Below are positions 38,801 through 46,530 of a DNA stretch of 64,000 nt, in pieces. The stretch covers positions 1-64,000 of the forward strand of contig NZ_CANKWO010000002.1 of assembly GCF_947487515.1 (NCBI RefSeq). The letters run 5' to 3'. The notes under the pieces were generated by a model. That model was not told where the DNA came from, did not search any database, and saw only the letters and a list, made by a program, of their open reading frames with translations. Positions within the stretch are counted from its first letter, which is position 1. Each line of letters opens with the position of its first letter. The position numbers were made by a program, and so were the translations under genes. This DNA comes from an uncultured Litoreibacter sp. (lineage in GTDB: Bacteria; Pseudomonadota; Alphaproteobacteria; Rhodobacterales; Rhodobacteraceae).

Positions 38801-39390
38801 TTGACGAGGAACGCCGCCTGTTGCTGAGCTTTGATGGAAGCTACACGGACACCGACGGCTCCTCGATACCAGATGGTCGGTTTGCGGAATTTACCTTGGG
38901 GTATGCCTATCGCCCGATCAACAATGATCGTTTGAATGTTCTCGCCAAATACACCTATTTGCATGATCTTTACGGCCAAGAGGTAGATGGGACAAATCAA
39001 CCTGGGCCAAGACAAAGAAGCCATGTTTTTTCGGTAGATGCCTCCTATGATGTTGATCGGCAATGGACGCTTGGCGGCAAAGTCGGCGCGCGTTTCTCCG
39101 AAAGCTCACCCAATGCGACGACGGCCTTTCAGGAAAATGACGCATGGCTGGTCGTGGCCAACGCACGGTATCACGTGACCCATAAATGGGACGCGTTGAT
39201 CGAGGGTCGCGTCTTGCGCGCAGAGCAGGCTGGAACGACCGAATACGGCCTGCTGGGCGCCGCATACCGCCATATCGGGAACAACTATAAGGTCGGCGTC
39301 GGCTACAACTTCGGCAAGTTCTCGGACGACCTGACGGACCTGACGTTTGACGACCGCGGGATGTTCATCAACTTGATTGCGAAGTTTTGA
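35836..39390 (+). CDS. Outer-membrane beta-barrel-like protein paired with the giant repeat protein
   Basis: This is a 1,184-residue protein with an N-terminal signal peptide ending near GHTQS. A periplasmic or surface beta region at about residues 30-310 is followed by VDLTFGYRTDG and a long run of alternating amphipathic strands (RFGATGMVEQTD, YVDLEYARTEG, FSFYAEQREA, WRLYYDDFED and many more) to the end. The C-terminal residue is Phe (NLIAKF), as in BAM-inserted outer-membrane proteins. A conserved block YPVYGDDSTIEEDAPTSGKF sits near residues 393-412. It overlaps the giant gene by ATGA, so the two are cotranslated. I infer it anchors or exports the giant protein; it has no TonB box, POTRA or autotransporter passenger that I can recognise, so the mechanism is open. 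Confidence 0.8.
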   Translation: MKTTTLTIRALASLSVLALSAVAGHTQSLKVDCTVNGGLPAACEQPNAGEVVVVDLGANSEIDNDTNVVDGSGFSISIDGETVVGDARVEDLTRKTDIALSNADIQVKFDGLGADPSLDLAITNAQKNYKAGDTISFRSKTNYPAYIARGEVRFVDYSARSGPRVVAVVPVSPNGSVTVQVPEGDDLVAIHRVYDARGRFDETEALGLNQAQNGDAGGNLAEVEEGSDRTAIRRIPISGGAVTVYGTGVRHGATVQTLGETITPAPDGSFIVQRILPAGDAQVEVQVSGAGENVFLQRDITIPRSEWFGVATVDLTFGYRTDGGKDAAGGSFDKSYSEGRLAFYTKGKTGNGWQITASADTGEEDLSDIFRNIDKKDPRHLLLRLDSDKAYPVYGDDSTIEEDAPTSGKFYLKAEKDGNYALWGNYKGNINGSAFLRNERTLYGFQGHYATQAQTAKGEPRASVDLYAAQPDNLPGRDVFRGTGGSVYFLQRQDLSIGSETISVEIRDPDTNRVISRETLVYGRDYDINYLQGIVTLDRPLTGAVGGGTVITDPLGENTVLLTVNYEFTPTAGTIDGYAYGGRVEVWATDNLRFGATGMVEQTDVADQTAQGVDLRYELTDNTYVDLEYARTEGPGFGQSFSADGGLIVSNTAAAGGTGEAYLARGQIEFADLNPDLNGRFSFYAEQREAGFSTLDYQTANDEELYGFALEYHPSQQLSWRLYYDDFEDSAGKTLQEAGAELTYKASERFTWDFGIEHIRKNTPGDAAETGERTDVAAKLTITESERLEWYVFAQGTVKRSGGLTRNNRVGAGARYEFAENWAYEGEVSDGSTGVGALALVTYDDGGDTSSYFGYTLDPRREFNGVTLAGKDRGQFIAGGRRKLGRDVSVYAENTYDLFGTHRSLTSTYGVDYERSESLTYSASAEIGRINDPAGDFDRTALSFGARYETQTGISARGRLELRRDKGILSGTRRDADTVAMSGTLRYKLDEERRLLLSFDGSYTDTDGSSIPDGRFAEFTLGYAYRPINNDRLNVLAKYTYLHDLYGQEVDGTNQPGPRQRSHVFSVDASYDVDRQWTLGGKVGARFSESSPNATTAFQENDAWLVVANARYHVTHKWDALIEGRVLRAEQAGTTEYGLLGAAYRHIGNNYKVGVGYNFGKFSDDLTDLTFDDRGMFINLIAKF

Positions 39391-39631
39391 CGGGTTTAAG
39401 GTGAATGGGATACTGTCCGGTTCTCAGTTTTCCAGGCCCAAAGGGTGGCGCATAACCGTTGGTAATCTTTCCATTGCTCATTCCTGAGTAGTTTCGAAGA
39501 GCAATAGGTTCGTTCTTTGGAAAGTGCTTTCAGTGGGCCCAGAAGATCCTGCCCCAACAACATCTGTACCCACGGTTCAAAAACAGATAGTGACAAAGAG
39601 GACAAGGTTCTGGGAAAGATGAATTCAAATT

Positions 39632-41635
39632 ATGGGTATTTTCTCAAAGAAACGAGAGATTTTGAATGGCTTGAAGCGAAAAGATGACGTTGGCTTGCAG
39701 GCTATCAAAGTCGCTGACGGTAGTCTGTTGGAGCGGCTAAGTCAGAGTTTTGACGCTGCTTACTATCTGACGACATATGGTGATGTGCTGGCTTCTGGAA
39801 ATGACCCGTTCGAGCACTTTATGAATCATGGCTGGCGTGAGCAAAGGCGACCCAATAGTTGGTTTGATCCAGAAGAATATCTAGCTCGCAATTCTGCACT
39901 GGTCGGAACTGAGACAAACCCGTTTGTGCACTACATGATGCATGAAAACTCGTCCAAAGTAGATCTGCATGGTAAGCTATCCACTTTGCACACCAACCGC
40001 GTGATGTATTGGGCAGCTGTCCATCAGGGATCTTCTGTAGATTCAAATACCGCAGTGGTTTTAACTGCTGAACAGCCACGTAAGAAAGATCTCAAACTTG
40101 TCAGGAGAACATTCGATACCGCATATTACAAAAAGCAAAACCCAGATTTGATAGGTAAAGTTAGCGATCTGTTTTTGCATTTTATGACAATCGGTTGGAC
40201 TGAACTGCGTGATCCAAATCCTGATTTTTCCGTCTCGTACTATCTGCGGAACAATGAAGACATCCGACGCAAGGGGATCAATCCGTATCTACATCATCTA
40301 AAACGGGGACAAGAAGAACACTGGCGGCCGTTTGCTTCGGTTAGTGAGGTCGCAGCATTGGATAAGTTTGAGCAAAATCCATATATGCTCAAGATGGTAG
40401 CAGAAGCCAAAGCACTGGAGCCGATGGTTGCGCAGCCTGAAGGACCGCGGGTGATTACATCCCCGCTTCAAGCAGCAGCTAAGATAACTGATGTGTTTGA
40501 GGTGCTGCGCCAGAGGCTGGCGGGCAAGACCTATAAGTATATTGTGGCCATACCTCACGTTCGCCTGTCTGGTGCAAGTCGAGTTGCAGCCATTTTTGCC
40601 GACACTTTGGCCGAGGTGCGAGACCCTGCAGAGATTTTGGTGATCACGACCGATAGTTCCGAAAGTGAATACATCGAATGGTTTTCGGAACAGCTGGATA
40701 TTTTTGACCTGTCAAAAGAGATAGCTGATTTGACAGAGGCAGAGAAAATAAGGGCGTTGATAGATGTTTTGCGGGGGGTTGAATGCAAAATTCTCGTCAA
40801 TGTGAATAGCCGATTAACTTGGGAGGCGATGCGTACCTATGGTCGACAGCTGCATCAGGAGCTTCGCGTACTGACCTATCTGTTCACTTGGGAAGAGAAC
40901 GCTAAGGGAGACCGTTTTGGGTATCCCATCGAATGGCTGCGCGATACATTCGATTATCACCACTTACTCATAACCGATACCAAGAGCCTAGCCAACGATA
41001 TTGCCGACCGTTTGGGGTACGAGGTGGACACGAATGATGCTCAGGTGGTTTCGCTTTACACTCCTATTGCGGACGGAGAGGTTGCCGTAGCTAACCGCAG
41101 GAGACCGAATAACCAGTCCGGGCATTTCTTGTGGGCTGGCCGGTTTGCCCCACAAAAGCGTCTGGATCTTCTTGTAGCGATTGCGCGGGCAAATCCTAGC
41201 ATGACCTTCGATGTCTATGGGAAAACGGTCTTAGGCCAAGAAGGCATAAGCAGTTTCGATCCGCCAACCAATATTATCTTGAAGGGGACATACACAGATC
41301 TGCAAACGGTTCTGGAAACACCCTACACTGGCTTCTTGTACACGGCGCAATGGGATGGGTTACCAACAATATTGCTCGACATGGCGGCTGCAGGTTTACC
41401 TATCGTAGCCTCCAACGTGGGTGGCATTGACGAGCTTTTAGATGTCAGCACCGGTTGGTTAATCGACAAGTTTGAGGTTATTGAGAGTTATAGCGCAGCC
41501 TTGAAAGAAGTGGCCGCTGACTCGTCGGTTGCTGACGTTCGGACTGCAGCACTACAAGCGCGGCTCGCGAGGCAGTTTACTCATACCGAATATGTTGAGA
41601 AAGTTGATCAATTGGTGAGCAAGTATGACGTTTGA
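39632..41635 (+). CDS. Glycosyltransferase family 4 with N-terminal repeats
   Basis: The 667-residue protein starts with two copies of a repeat also seen in the RgpF/WbsX-like protein (FDAAYYLTTYGDV...DPFEHFMNHGWRE near residues 38-72; FDTAYYKKQNPDL...DLFLHFMTIGWTE near 162-190). The C-terminal half is GT-B: a sugar-donor domain beginning HFLWAGRFAPQKRLDLLVAIA, then ILKGTYTD and the EX7E-like region WDGLPTILLDMAAAGLPIVASNVGGIDEL. It transfers a sugar in the cytosol, probably in assembly of the polysaccharide. The end overlaps the next glycosyltransferase gene by 11 bp. Confidence 0.85.
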   Translation: MGIFSKKREILNGLKRKDDVGLQAIKVADGSLLERLSQSFDAAYYLTTYGDVLASGNDPFEHFMNHGWREQRRPNSWFDPEEYLARNSALVGTETNPFVHYMMHENSSKVDLHGKLSTLHTNRVMYWAAVHQGSSVDSNTAVVLTAEQPRKKDLKLVRRTFDTAYYKKQNPDLIGKVSDLFLHFMTIGWTELRDPNPDFSVSYYLRNNEDIRRKGINPYLHHLKRGQEEHWRPFASVSEVAALDKFEQNPYMLKMVAEAKALEPMVAQPEGPRVITSPLQAAAKITDVFEVLRQRLAGKTYKYIVAIPHVRLSGASRVAAIFADTLAEVRDPAEILVITTDSSESEYIEWFSEQLDIFDLSKEIADLTEAEKIRALIDVLRGVECKILVNVNSRLTWEAMRTYGRQLHQELRVLTYLFTWEENAKGDRFGYPIEWLRDTFDYHHLLITDTKSLANDIADRLGYEVDTNDAQVVSLYTPIADGEVAVANRRRPNNQSGHFLWAGRFAPQKRLDLLVAIARANPSMTFDVYGKTVLGQEGISSFDPPTNIILKGTYTDLQTVLETPYTGFLYTAQWDGLPTILLDMAAAGLPIVASNVGGIDELLDVSTGWLIDKFEVIESYSAALKEVAADSSVADVRTAALQARLARQFTHTEYVEKVDQLVSKYDV

Positions 41636-42368
41636 TTTGACCTGCATCATTACGGGACACCGCGAGGGGCGCCTTGCTGTGCCATCTCTGCGCTCATTTT
41701 GGACAGCAATCGAAGCGGCGCGCATGGCTGGGTTCAAGGTTGAGGTGATGATGTGTCTGGACCGCTCCGATGTCCTGACTCAGCAGCTATTTGAAGCCTA
41801 TAGAAAAGATGCGGCTACGGTCGATTTCTACGACGAAGGGGATCAGGGCAAAGTCAGGAATGGCGCTGTTTCTAGTGCAAATGGCAAGTATTGCGCATTT
41901 TTGGATGCGGATGATCTGTGGTCACGAGACTGGCTGGTGGAAGCGTTGACCTTTCTCAAAGGCAAGCCGGATACTCATATCGCTCATCCACAATTTAACT
42001 ACTTTTTTGAGAAACAGGCGACCATATTTACCCACGTCGATCAAGAAAGCCCTGAGTTTCGGCCCGATCTGTTGCGGTTCGCAAACTACTGGGATGCCTT
42101 GTGCGTATGCCCCACAGCCATCTACCGCGAAATACCGTTTTGTGTTCGAGATATCGCAGCAGGCTACGCCTATGAAGACTGGCAGTGGAATTGTGAAACC
42201 GTTGCCGCTGGCTACATCCACAAGGTTGTGCCAGAAACCGTTTTATTTAAACGCCGTCAGAAGCACTCGCAAACAGTGAAGGCGTCGGAGAACAGATCAC
42301 TGACACGACGGCACCCGCTGTTGGCTTATGACAATGAAATATATACCAAAGCAGATCGTTCCCAATGA
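41625..42368 (+). CDS. Glycosyltransferase family 2
   Basis: This is a 247-residue GT-A glycosyltransferase. It has the opening CIITGHREGRLAVPSLRSF, VMMCLDRSD, an acceptor loop VRNGAVSSANGKYCAFLDADDLWSRDWL with the DADD metal-binding motif, and YAYEDWQWNCETVAAGY near the end, typical of the ED-W catalytic part. It starts inside the previous gene and ends with ATGA overlapping the next start, so the three genes are coupled. Donor and acceptor cannot be read from the sequence. Confidence 0.82.
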   Translation: MTFDLTCIITGHREGRLAVPSLRSFWTAIEAARMAGFKVEVMMCLDRSDVLTQQLFEAYRKDAATVDFYDEGDQGKVRNGAVSSANGKYCAFLDADDLWSRDWLVEALTFLKGKPDTHIAHPQFNYFFEKQATIFTHVDQESPEFRPDLLRFANYWDALCVCPTAIYREIPFCVRDIAAGYAYEDWQWNCETVAAGYIHKVVPETVLFKRRQKHSQTVKASENRSLTRRHPLLAYDNEIYTKADRSQ

Positions 42369-43273
42369 TATTGATCGTTGGTGGAACCGGCTTTGTCGGT
42401 AAGAACCTTGTGCTTTCTCTCTCCAAACGCGGGAGTGCTCTTCGTGTTGTGTCGCGTAATCCGGACACTGAGTTTTTGAGTAAACATGCTCCGGAGGTTC
42501 AATCTCTGACGTTGGCGCAATTGATGTCTGACCCCAAGGCCGCGCTGCTTGATGTGACCACAGTGGTCTACCTTGCATCAACAAGCGTGCCGACAGCCAA
42601 TTTGGAGTGCCCGTGGAGAGAAGCGCGCGATACTGTTGAGACGACTATGCGGATGATTTCCGCAGTTGCGAAGCACTCAAGTGCTAACGTAATTTATCTA
42701 TCTTCTGGGGGCGCTATCTATGGCGATTTACCAGTAGAGCGGATCAAGGAACAGGATGAATTGCGGCCGATCTCTCCTTATGGCTTGGGTAAGAAGATGA
42801 CCGAAGCCGCGCTTGACTTCATGGCGCGGACCCAAGGCCTAAAAGTGACGGTGCTACGTCCTTCAAACCCGATTGGCCGCTGGCAGGTCAATGTAAGTCA
42901 AGGCGTTGTAGGAGCAATGATGCGGGCCGCCCGTAAAGATACGATCTTTCCAATGTTCGGCGAAGGTGCTGCGGTGCGAGATTATTTTGACATTCGCGAC
43001 TTGTCGGCGGCGATTGAGCTTATATTGGACCAACCTGAACTGTGTTTCGGTAGAACCTGGAATGTGGGCTCTGGAACAGGCATATCAGTGCAAGAGATCC
43101 TTAAGATGGTACAGGAAGTGAGTGGGCGGGAGATCAGGGTGAATCGATTGCCCGCACGTCCAGCTGATGTAGCGCGGACAGTTCTAGATACAGCTGCTAT
43201 CCAAGCCGAATTGGGGTGGAGGCCACGGTATGAATTGCGCGGATCACTGCATGATATTTGGAAGGTGACTTGA
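42365..43273 (+). CDS. NAD-dependent sugar epimerase/dehydratase
   Basis: This is an extended short-chain dehydrogenase of 302 residues acting on a nucleotide sugar. Visible motifs are GGTGFVGKNL (NAD-binding), VVYLASTSVPT, IYLSSGGAIYG and YGLGKKMTE with the catalytic YxxxK. VLRPSNPIGRW and RDYFDIRDL further resemble UDP-glucose 4-epimerase-type enzymes. It begins at ATGA over the preceding stop. The product sugar is not decided by sequence alone; a 4-epimerase or 4-reductase are the likely options. Confidence 0.82.
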   Translation: MILIVGGTGFVGKNLVLSLSKRGSALRVVSRNPDTEFLSKHAPEVQSLTLAQLMSDPKAALLDVTTVVYLASTSVPTANLECPWREARDTVETTMRMISAVAKHSSANVIYLSSGGAIYGDLPVERIKEQDELRPISPYGLGKKMTEAALDFMARTQGLKVTVLRPSNPIGRWQVNVSQGVVGAMMRAARKDTIFPMFGEGAAVRDYFDIRDLSAAIELILDQPELCFGRTWNVGSGTGISVQEILKMVQEVSGREIRVNRLPARPADVARTVLDTAAIQAELGWRPRYELRGSLHDIWKVT

Positions 43274-43419
43274 GGGCTAGATGCACACAAGCTCTGTATT
43301 GTATAGACATGAGGGTAGTGCTGCCTCGGCAGAGACGTATGTCTGTAGTTGTTTTCTGTTAGCCGGTGTGGTTAGTCAGTCATGAATTCTCTCTTACCAT
43401 CACAAGGCTCGACCACAGT

Positions 43420-44397
43420 ATGGCAAATTCCCTAGATCAGTTTTTATGTGACTATAACGCAAAAATTTCTGAGACTCGAAAAAGTGACGATCAAAGGTTT
43501 TTGATTTATTCGGTAAAACGGCATGAAGTATTTTCGCAATCGCGTTTGGTTGGTGGCCTTGCCGACCGTTTGAAGGGCATAGTAGCAAGTTTCTGCTTGG
43601 CAACATTAACTGATCGGCGTTTCGTTATTGAGTGGGACACTCCATTTGATCTCACCCATAATTTCAAGCCAAGCCAATATGACTGGCTGTTTTCGAATGC
43701 ACGAAAGTTTATCCTGCAAACGATGTCGGTTATGCATGTCGATATGATTGACCGAAGTGAGCTTGTTGATAAATTAACACCTGAGAAAATAGAATCTGAA
43801 GTTTTTGGAGGAGCTAACGTTGTCATTTTGAACATCAATAGTCCAAGAGTTCAGATGTTCTTAAATCACTTTACAGAAAATTATAACACTGACCTTGCGT
43901 TTAATCATCTGTTCACAACTGTCTTTAAGTTCCTGTTCAATTTTGTTGAGAAACCAACCTTCGCTGAATCACGAGCTGCGATACGTGAAGTTCGCGAAGC
44001 GTCTGACATGCTTGTTGGAGTTCACTTGCGCACTGGGGCCGGTAATGGATGGAAAGACCCAGGCCTTGATGACTGGCAGAACTATTCGAAAGTTCTGGAA
44101 TATGCTTTTGAACATGCGAGAGAATCAGGAGCAAAGGATCCCAGCTTTTACTTCATCTCAGATTCCGTGGAAGCAAGGAATAAGGTTTTGGCTGAGTCAT
44201 GGCCGCATCGGGTTCATTGCGACTTGTTTACGCCTACGCATATGGACAGAAGCGGAGAAGCAGATATTGAAGGAAATGACCTTACCTACCATGAGTTTCA
44301 AATGCTAAGTTCTACTGACAGGATTGTTAGCGGGCAGGGGGGCTTTGCCGCTCTTGCAGCCCAAATGGGTGGCAAGCCCTTTTTGAGATACGTGTAA
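43420..44397 (+). CDS. Fucosyltransferase-like protein (NodZ/FUT-type fold)
   Basis: I recognise only a fold-level likeness. The sequence VGGLADRLKGIVASFCLA near residues 42-59 (from the ATG) matches the GGLGNRLxG pattern of GT11/GT23-type fucosyltransferases, and VGVHLRTG near 200 resembles the nucleotide-sugar-binding HIRRTD/HxRxG segment. QMLSSTDRIVSGQGGFAALAA near the C-terminus fits the same superfamily. If so, it would transfer a GDP-deoxy sugar, and GDP-colitose is made by the genes beside it. I choose ATG 43420 (325 residues); a GTG at 43366 is also open. Base composition is AT-rich compared with genes to the left. It ends 32 bp from the convergent colD. Confidence 0.6.
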   Translation: MANSLDQFLCDYNAKISETRKSDDQRFLIYSVKRHEVFSQSRLVGGLADRLKGIVASFCLATLTDRRFVIEWDTPFDLTHNFKPSQYDWLFSNARKFILQTMSVMHVDMIDRSELVDKLTPEKIESEVFGGANVVILNINSPRVQMFLNHFTENYNTDLAFNHLFTTVFKFLFNFVEKPTFAESRAAIREVREASDMLVGVHLRTGAGNGWKDPGLDDWQNYSKVLEYAFEHARESGAKDPSFYFISDSVEARNKVLAESWPHRVHCDLFTPTHMDRSGEADIEGNDLTYHEFQMLSSTDRIVSGQGGFAALAAQMGGKPFLRYV

Positions 44398-44407
44398 CGC
44401 GGCACAC

Positions 44408-44424
44408 AAAGATATAAGATCTTT
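44408..44424. terminator. Small AT-rich hairpin between convergent genes
   Basis: AAAGAT and ATCTTT form a six-pair stem with a five-base loop in the 32 bp between the fucosyltransferase-like gene and colD. It is symmetric enough to act in either direction but weak. Confidence 0.3.
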
Positions 44425-44429
44425 CCTGT

Positions 44430-45602
44430 TTAGGCGCGCAGTTTTGCCAACTCTTCCACTGCTTCGTTGATCGAGTAGTGATGGTTCCCGATGAACAAGC
44501 CGTTCGCATCGATATACTCTGCATTGCTTAGCTGGCCATGTATCACGTGCGGTATATGTTGCATCACAGGGTTCTTTGTGAAGTCACCTGCGACGATGGG
44601 GCGATACTCAAAACCAAGAGTTTCCAATTTGGCCAACAGTGCTTCACGGCTCATACCGGATTCAGGCCGCATAACAATAGAGAACCCAAACCAGCTACTG
44701 TCACCAATTTCTTGTTGGATCGTAAAGAGTGGGTGATTGGACAGCTTCTCGACAAACGCTTCAGCATTCCGACGGCGGCCTTCAACAAGGGCGGGAAGTT
44801 TTTTCAATTGCTCCCGACCAAGGGCACCTGACATTTCGACAGGGCGCAAGTTGTACCCCGGAAGAACAAAGTTGAAACTTTCTTCAAAGGCATTGTCGCT
44901 CTTGATTCCGGTAATTTTGTTTTCTTTTGGAAGGTGCCGTGTCCACCCGTGAGAGCGCATGGACAGCATGATATGGTAGAGTTCTTCATCATCTGTTGTG
45001 ACAATACCGCCTTCCATCGTTGAAATATGATGAGAGAAGAAGCTTGAGAAGCTACCAACATTGGCAAATGTGCCAGTGTGTTTTCCCTCGAACTTTGCAC
45101 CCATGCTTTCACAGTTGTCTTCAAGCAAAACGATATCGCGATCACCGATTATTTCCTTAATACGTGCGAAATCGTTGGGGTTTCCCAACAAGTTGACGAT
45201 CATGATAGCGCGAGTGTTGTCGGTGACAGCTTCCGCTAGCGCATCAAGATCATAGTTCAATGTTGCACGATCAATATCTACAAACTTTTGCACCAACCCG
45301 TATTGCGCCAAAGGATAGTAGGTTGTTGGCCAGCTAACGGCTGGCACAATGACCTCATCACCCTTCTGGAGGCGCAGTTTTTCATTCTTTGTATAGAAAA
45401 GAGCTCCTGTCATCAAAAGGTTCGCAGAAGAACCAGAATTCACCATGACGGCATATTTTGATCCGAAAAATTCAGCAAACTCTTCTTCGAAGGCCTTAAC
45501 TTCGGGACCCATTGAAAACATATCCGAAGAAATGACCCGCTGAATGGCGTCAAACTCAGCTTGATCCCAAGATGAAGTGGCTAGTGGAAAGCGAGCGCTC
45601 AT
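44430..45602 (-). CDS. colD: GDP-4-keto-6-deoxy-D-mannose 3-dehydratase
   Basis: ColD removes the 3-hydroxyl from GDP-4-keto-6-deoxymannose using PLP, toward GDP-colitose. The 390-residue protein has the DegT/DnrJ/EryC1 aminotransferase fold (VNSGSSANLL, DEVIVPAVSWPTT, LLEDNCESMGA). At the PLP-lysine position, however, the sequence is SFFSHHISTMEGG: His191 aligns with the Schiff-base lysine of aminotransferases (SFYGNK-type). A His there is the mark of the 3-dehydratases ColD and RfbH, and the GDP-mannose genes next door favour ColD. RfbH-type enzymes carry a longer Cys-containing insertion not seen here. It lies 1 bp after colC. A perosamine synthase call would ignore the missing lysine. Confidence 0.85.
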   Translation of the reverse strand: MSARFPLATSSWDQAEFDAIQRVISSDMFSMGPEVKAFEEEFAEFFGSKYAVMVNSGSSANLLMTGALFYTKNEKLRLQKGDEVIVPAVSWPTTYYPLAQYGLVQKFVDIDRATLNYDLDALAEAVTDNTRAIMIVNLLGNPNDFARIKEIIGDRDIVLLEDNCESMGAKFEGKHTGTFANVGSFSSFFSHHISTMEGGIVTTDDEELYHIMLSMRSHGWTRHLPKENKITGIKSDNAFEESFNFVLPGYNLRPVEMSGALGREQLKKLPALVEGRRRNAEAFVEKLSNHPLFTIQQEIGDSSWFGFSIVMRPESGMSREALLAKLETLGFEYRPIVAGDFTKNPVMQHIPHVIHGQLSNAEYIDANGLFIGNHHYSINEAVEELAKLRA

Positions 45603-45603
45603 G

Positions 45604-46527
45604 TTAAGTCATCTCCAGAAAATGTTTATAAGTTTTTGAAATTCCTACAGCGAGAGATGTTTCGGGTTGCCAACCCCAAGCTGTTTGACGCCCTGTATCA
45701 CAGAGCTTTTGTTTCATGCCTACTGGCTTTGAAAGATCATGCACAAAAGTACCATTCCAACCAACGATGCCTGCGACTGCAGCGTAATAGTCGTTTACAG
45801 AGTGGTCCGATCCCACTCCAACATTCATCAGATCGGGAATGGTTTCGATGCTGTTGGCAGCTTTGTATATAGCATCGACCAAGTCGCCAGCATACATGAA
45901 CTCACGGCGTGCGGTACCGTCACCCCATATCTCGATTGTGTCATGCCCTGCCTTCTCAGCCTCATAGACTTTTCTTATGATCGCGGGAATTAGATGCGAG
46001 CCGTTTGGGTCAAACTTATCGTACATTCCGTAGAGATTACAGGGTATTAGGGTCTTATAGACAAAAGACGGGTCCTCTTGCCGAATGTACATACAAAGAC
46101 GCAAGGCCACCAATTTGGCCAGGGCATAGCCCTCATTCGTCGGCTCCAATTGACCTGTCAGAATCATTTCTTCTTTTAAAGGGTTAGGAACATCATGTGG
46201 GTAAATGCAGGTCGAACCCAAGTTCAGCAGATGCTTCACGCCTGCATTGCGCGCGCCCAAAATAACATTACGGCCCAACATCAAGTTTTGATCCAGAAAA
46301 GCTACAGGATCGGCCATGTTCGCCTTAATTCCACCGACACGTCCCGCAGCGTGTACAACGATATCAGGTTTATGTTTAGAGATATAGGCGGCAACAGCAG
46401 GTCCATCCATAAGATCAAGCTGCTTACTGGATGGATACAGAATATCCCAATCCTTGGCGCTTGCATGCGATAAAAGATTGCGGCCAACCATACCGCTACC
46501 ACCAGTTAGAAAGAGCTTTTTGCGCAA
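45604..46527 (-). CDS. colC: GDP-L-colitose synthase (Fcl/ColC family)
   Basis: This is a GDP-fucose-synthetase-type enzyme: C5 epimerisation and C4 reduction with NADPH. The 307-residue protein starts LFLTGGSGMVGRNLL and has VHAAGRVGGIKANM, then GSTCIYPHDVPNPLKE (catalytic Ser and Cys), NEGYALAKLVALRLC (Tyr-Lys) and NLYGMYDKFDPNGSHLIPA, all Fcl-like. By sequence alone GDP-L-fucose synthase is possible. The next gene, colD, makes the ColC assignment more likely, since ColC is an Fcl homologue acting on the 3-deoxy intermediate. It lies 3 bp after gmd and 1 bp before colD in one operon. Confidence 0.82.
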   Translation of the reverse strand: MRKKLFLTGGSGMVGRNLLSHASAKDWDILYPSSKQLDLMDGPAVAAYISKHKPDIVVHAAGRVGGIKANMADPVAFLDQNLMLGRNVILGARNAGVKHLLNLGSTCIYPHDVPNPLKEEMILTGQLEPTNEGYALAKLVALRLCMYIRQEDPSFVYKTLIPCNLYGMYDKFDPNGSHLIPAIIRKVYEAEKAGHDTIEIWGDGTARREFMYAGDLVDAIYKAANSIETIPDLMNVGVGSDHSVNDYYAAVAGIVGWNGTFVHDLSKPVGMKQKLCDTGRQTAWGWQPETSLAVGISKTYKHFLEMT

Positions 46528-46530
46528 GCC

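Noticed and set aside
39396-39605. 69-residue minus-strand frame between the barrel gene and the GT4 gene
   Set aside because: No ribosome-binding site or family likeness; better treated as intergenic.
44430-45602. Perosamine synthase or other sugar aminotransferase
   Set aside because: The PLP-binding lysine is replaced by His in SFFSHH, which fits the ColD dehydratase and not an aminotransferase.
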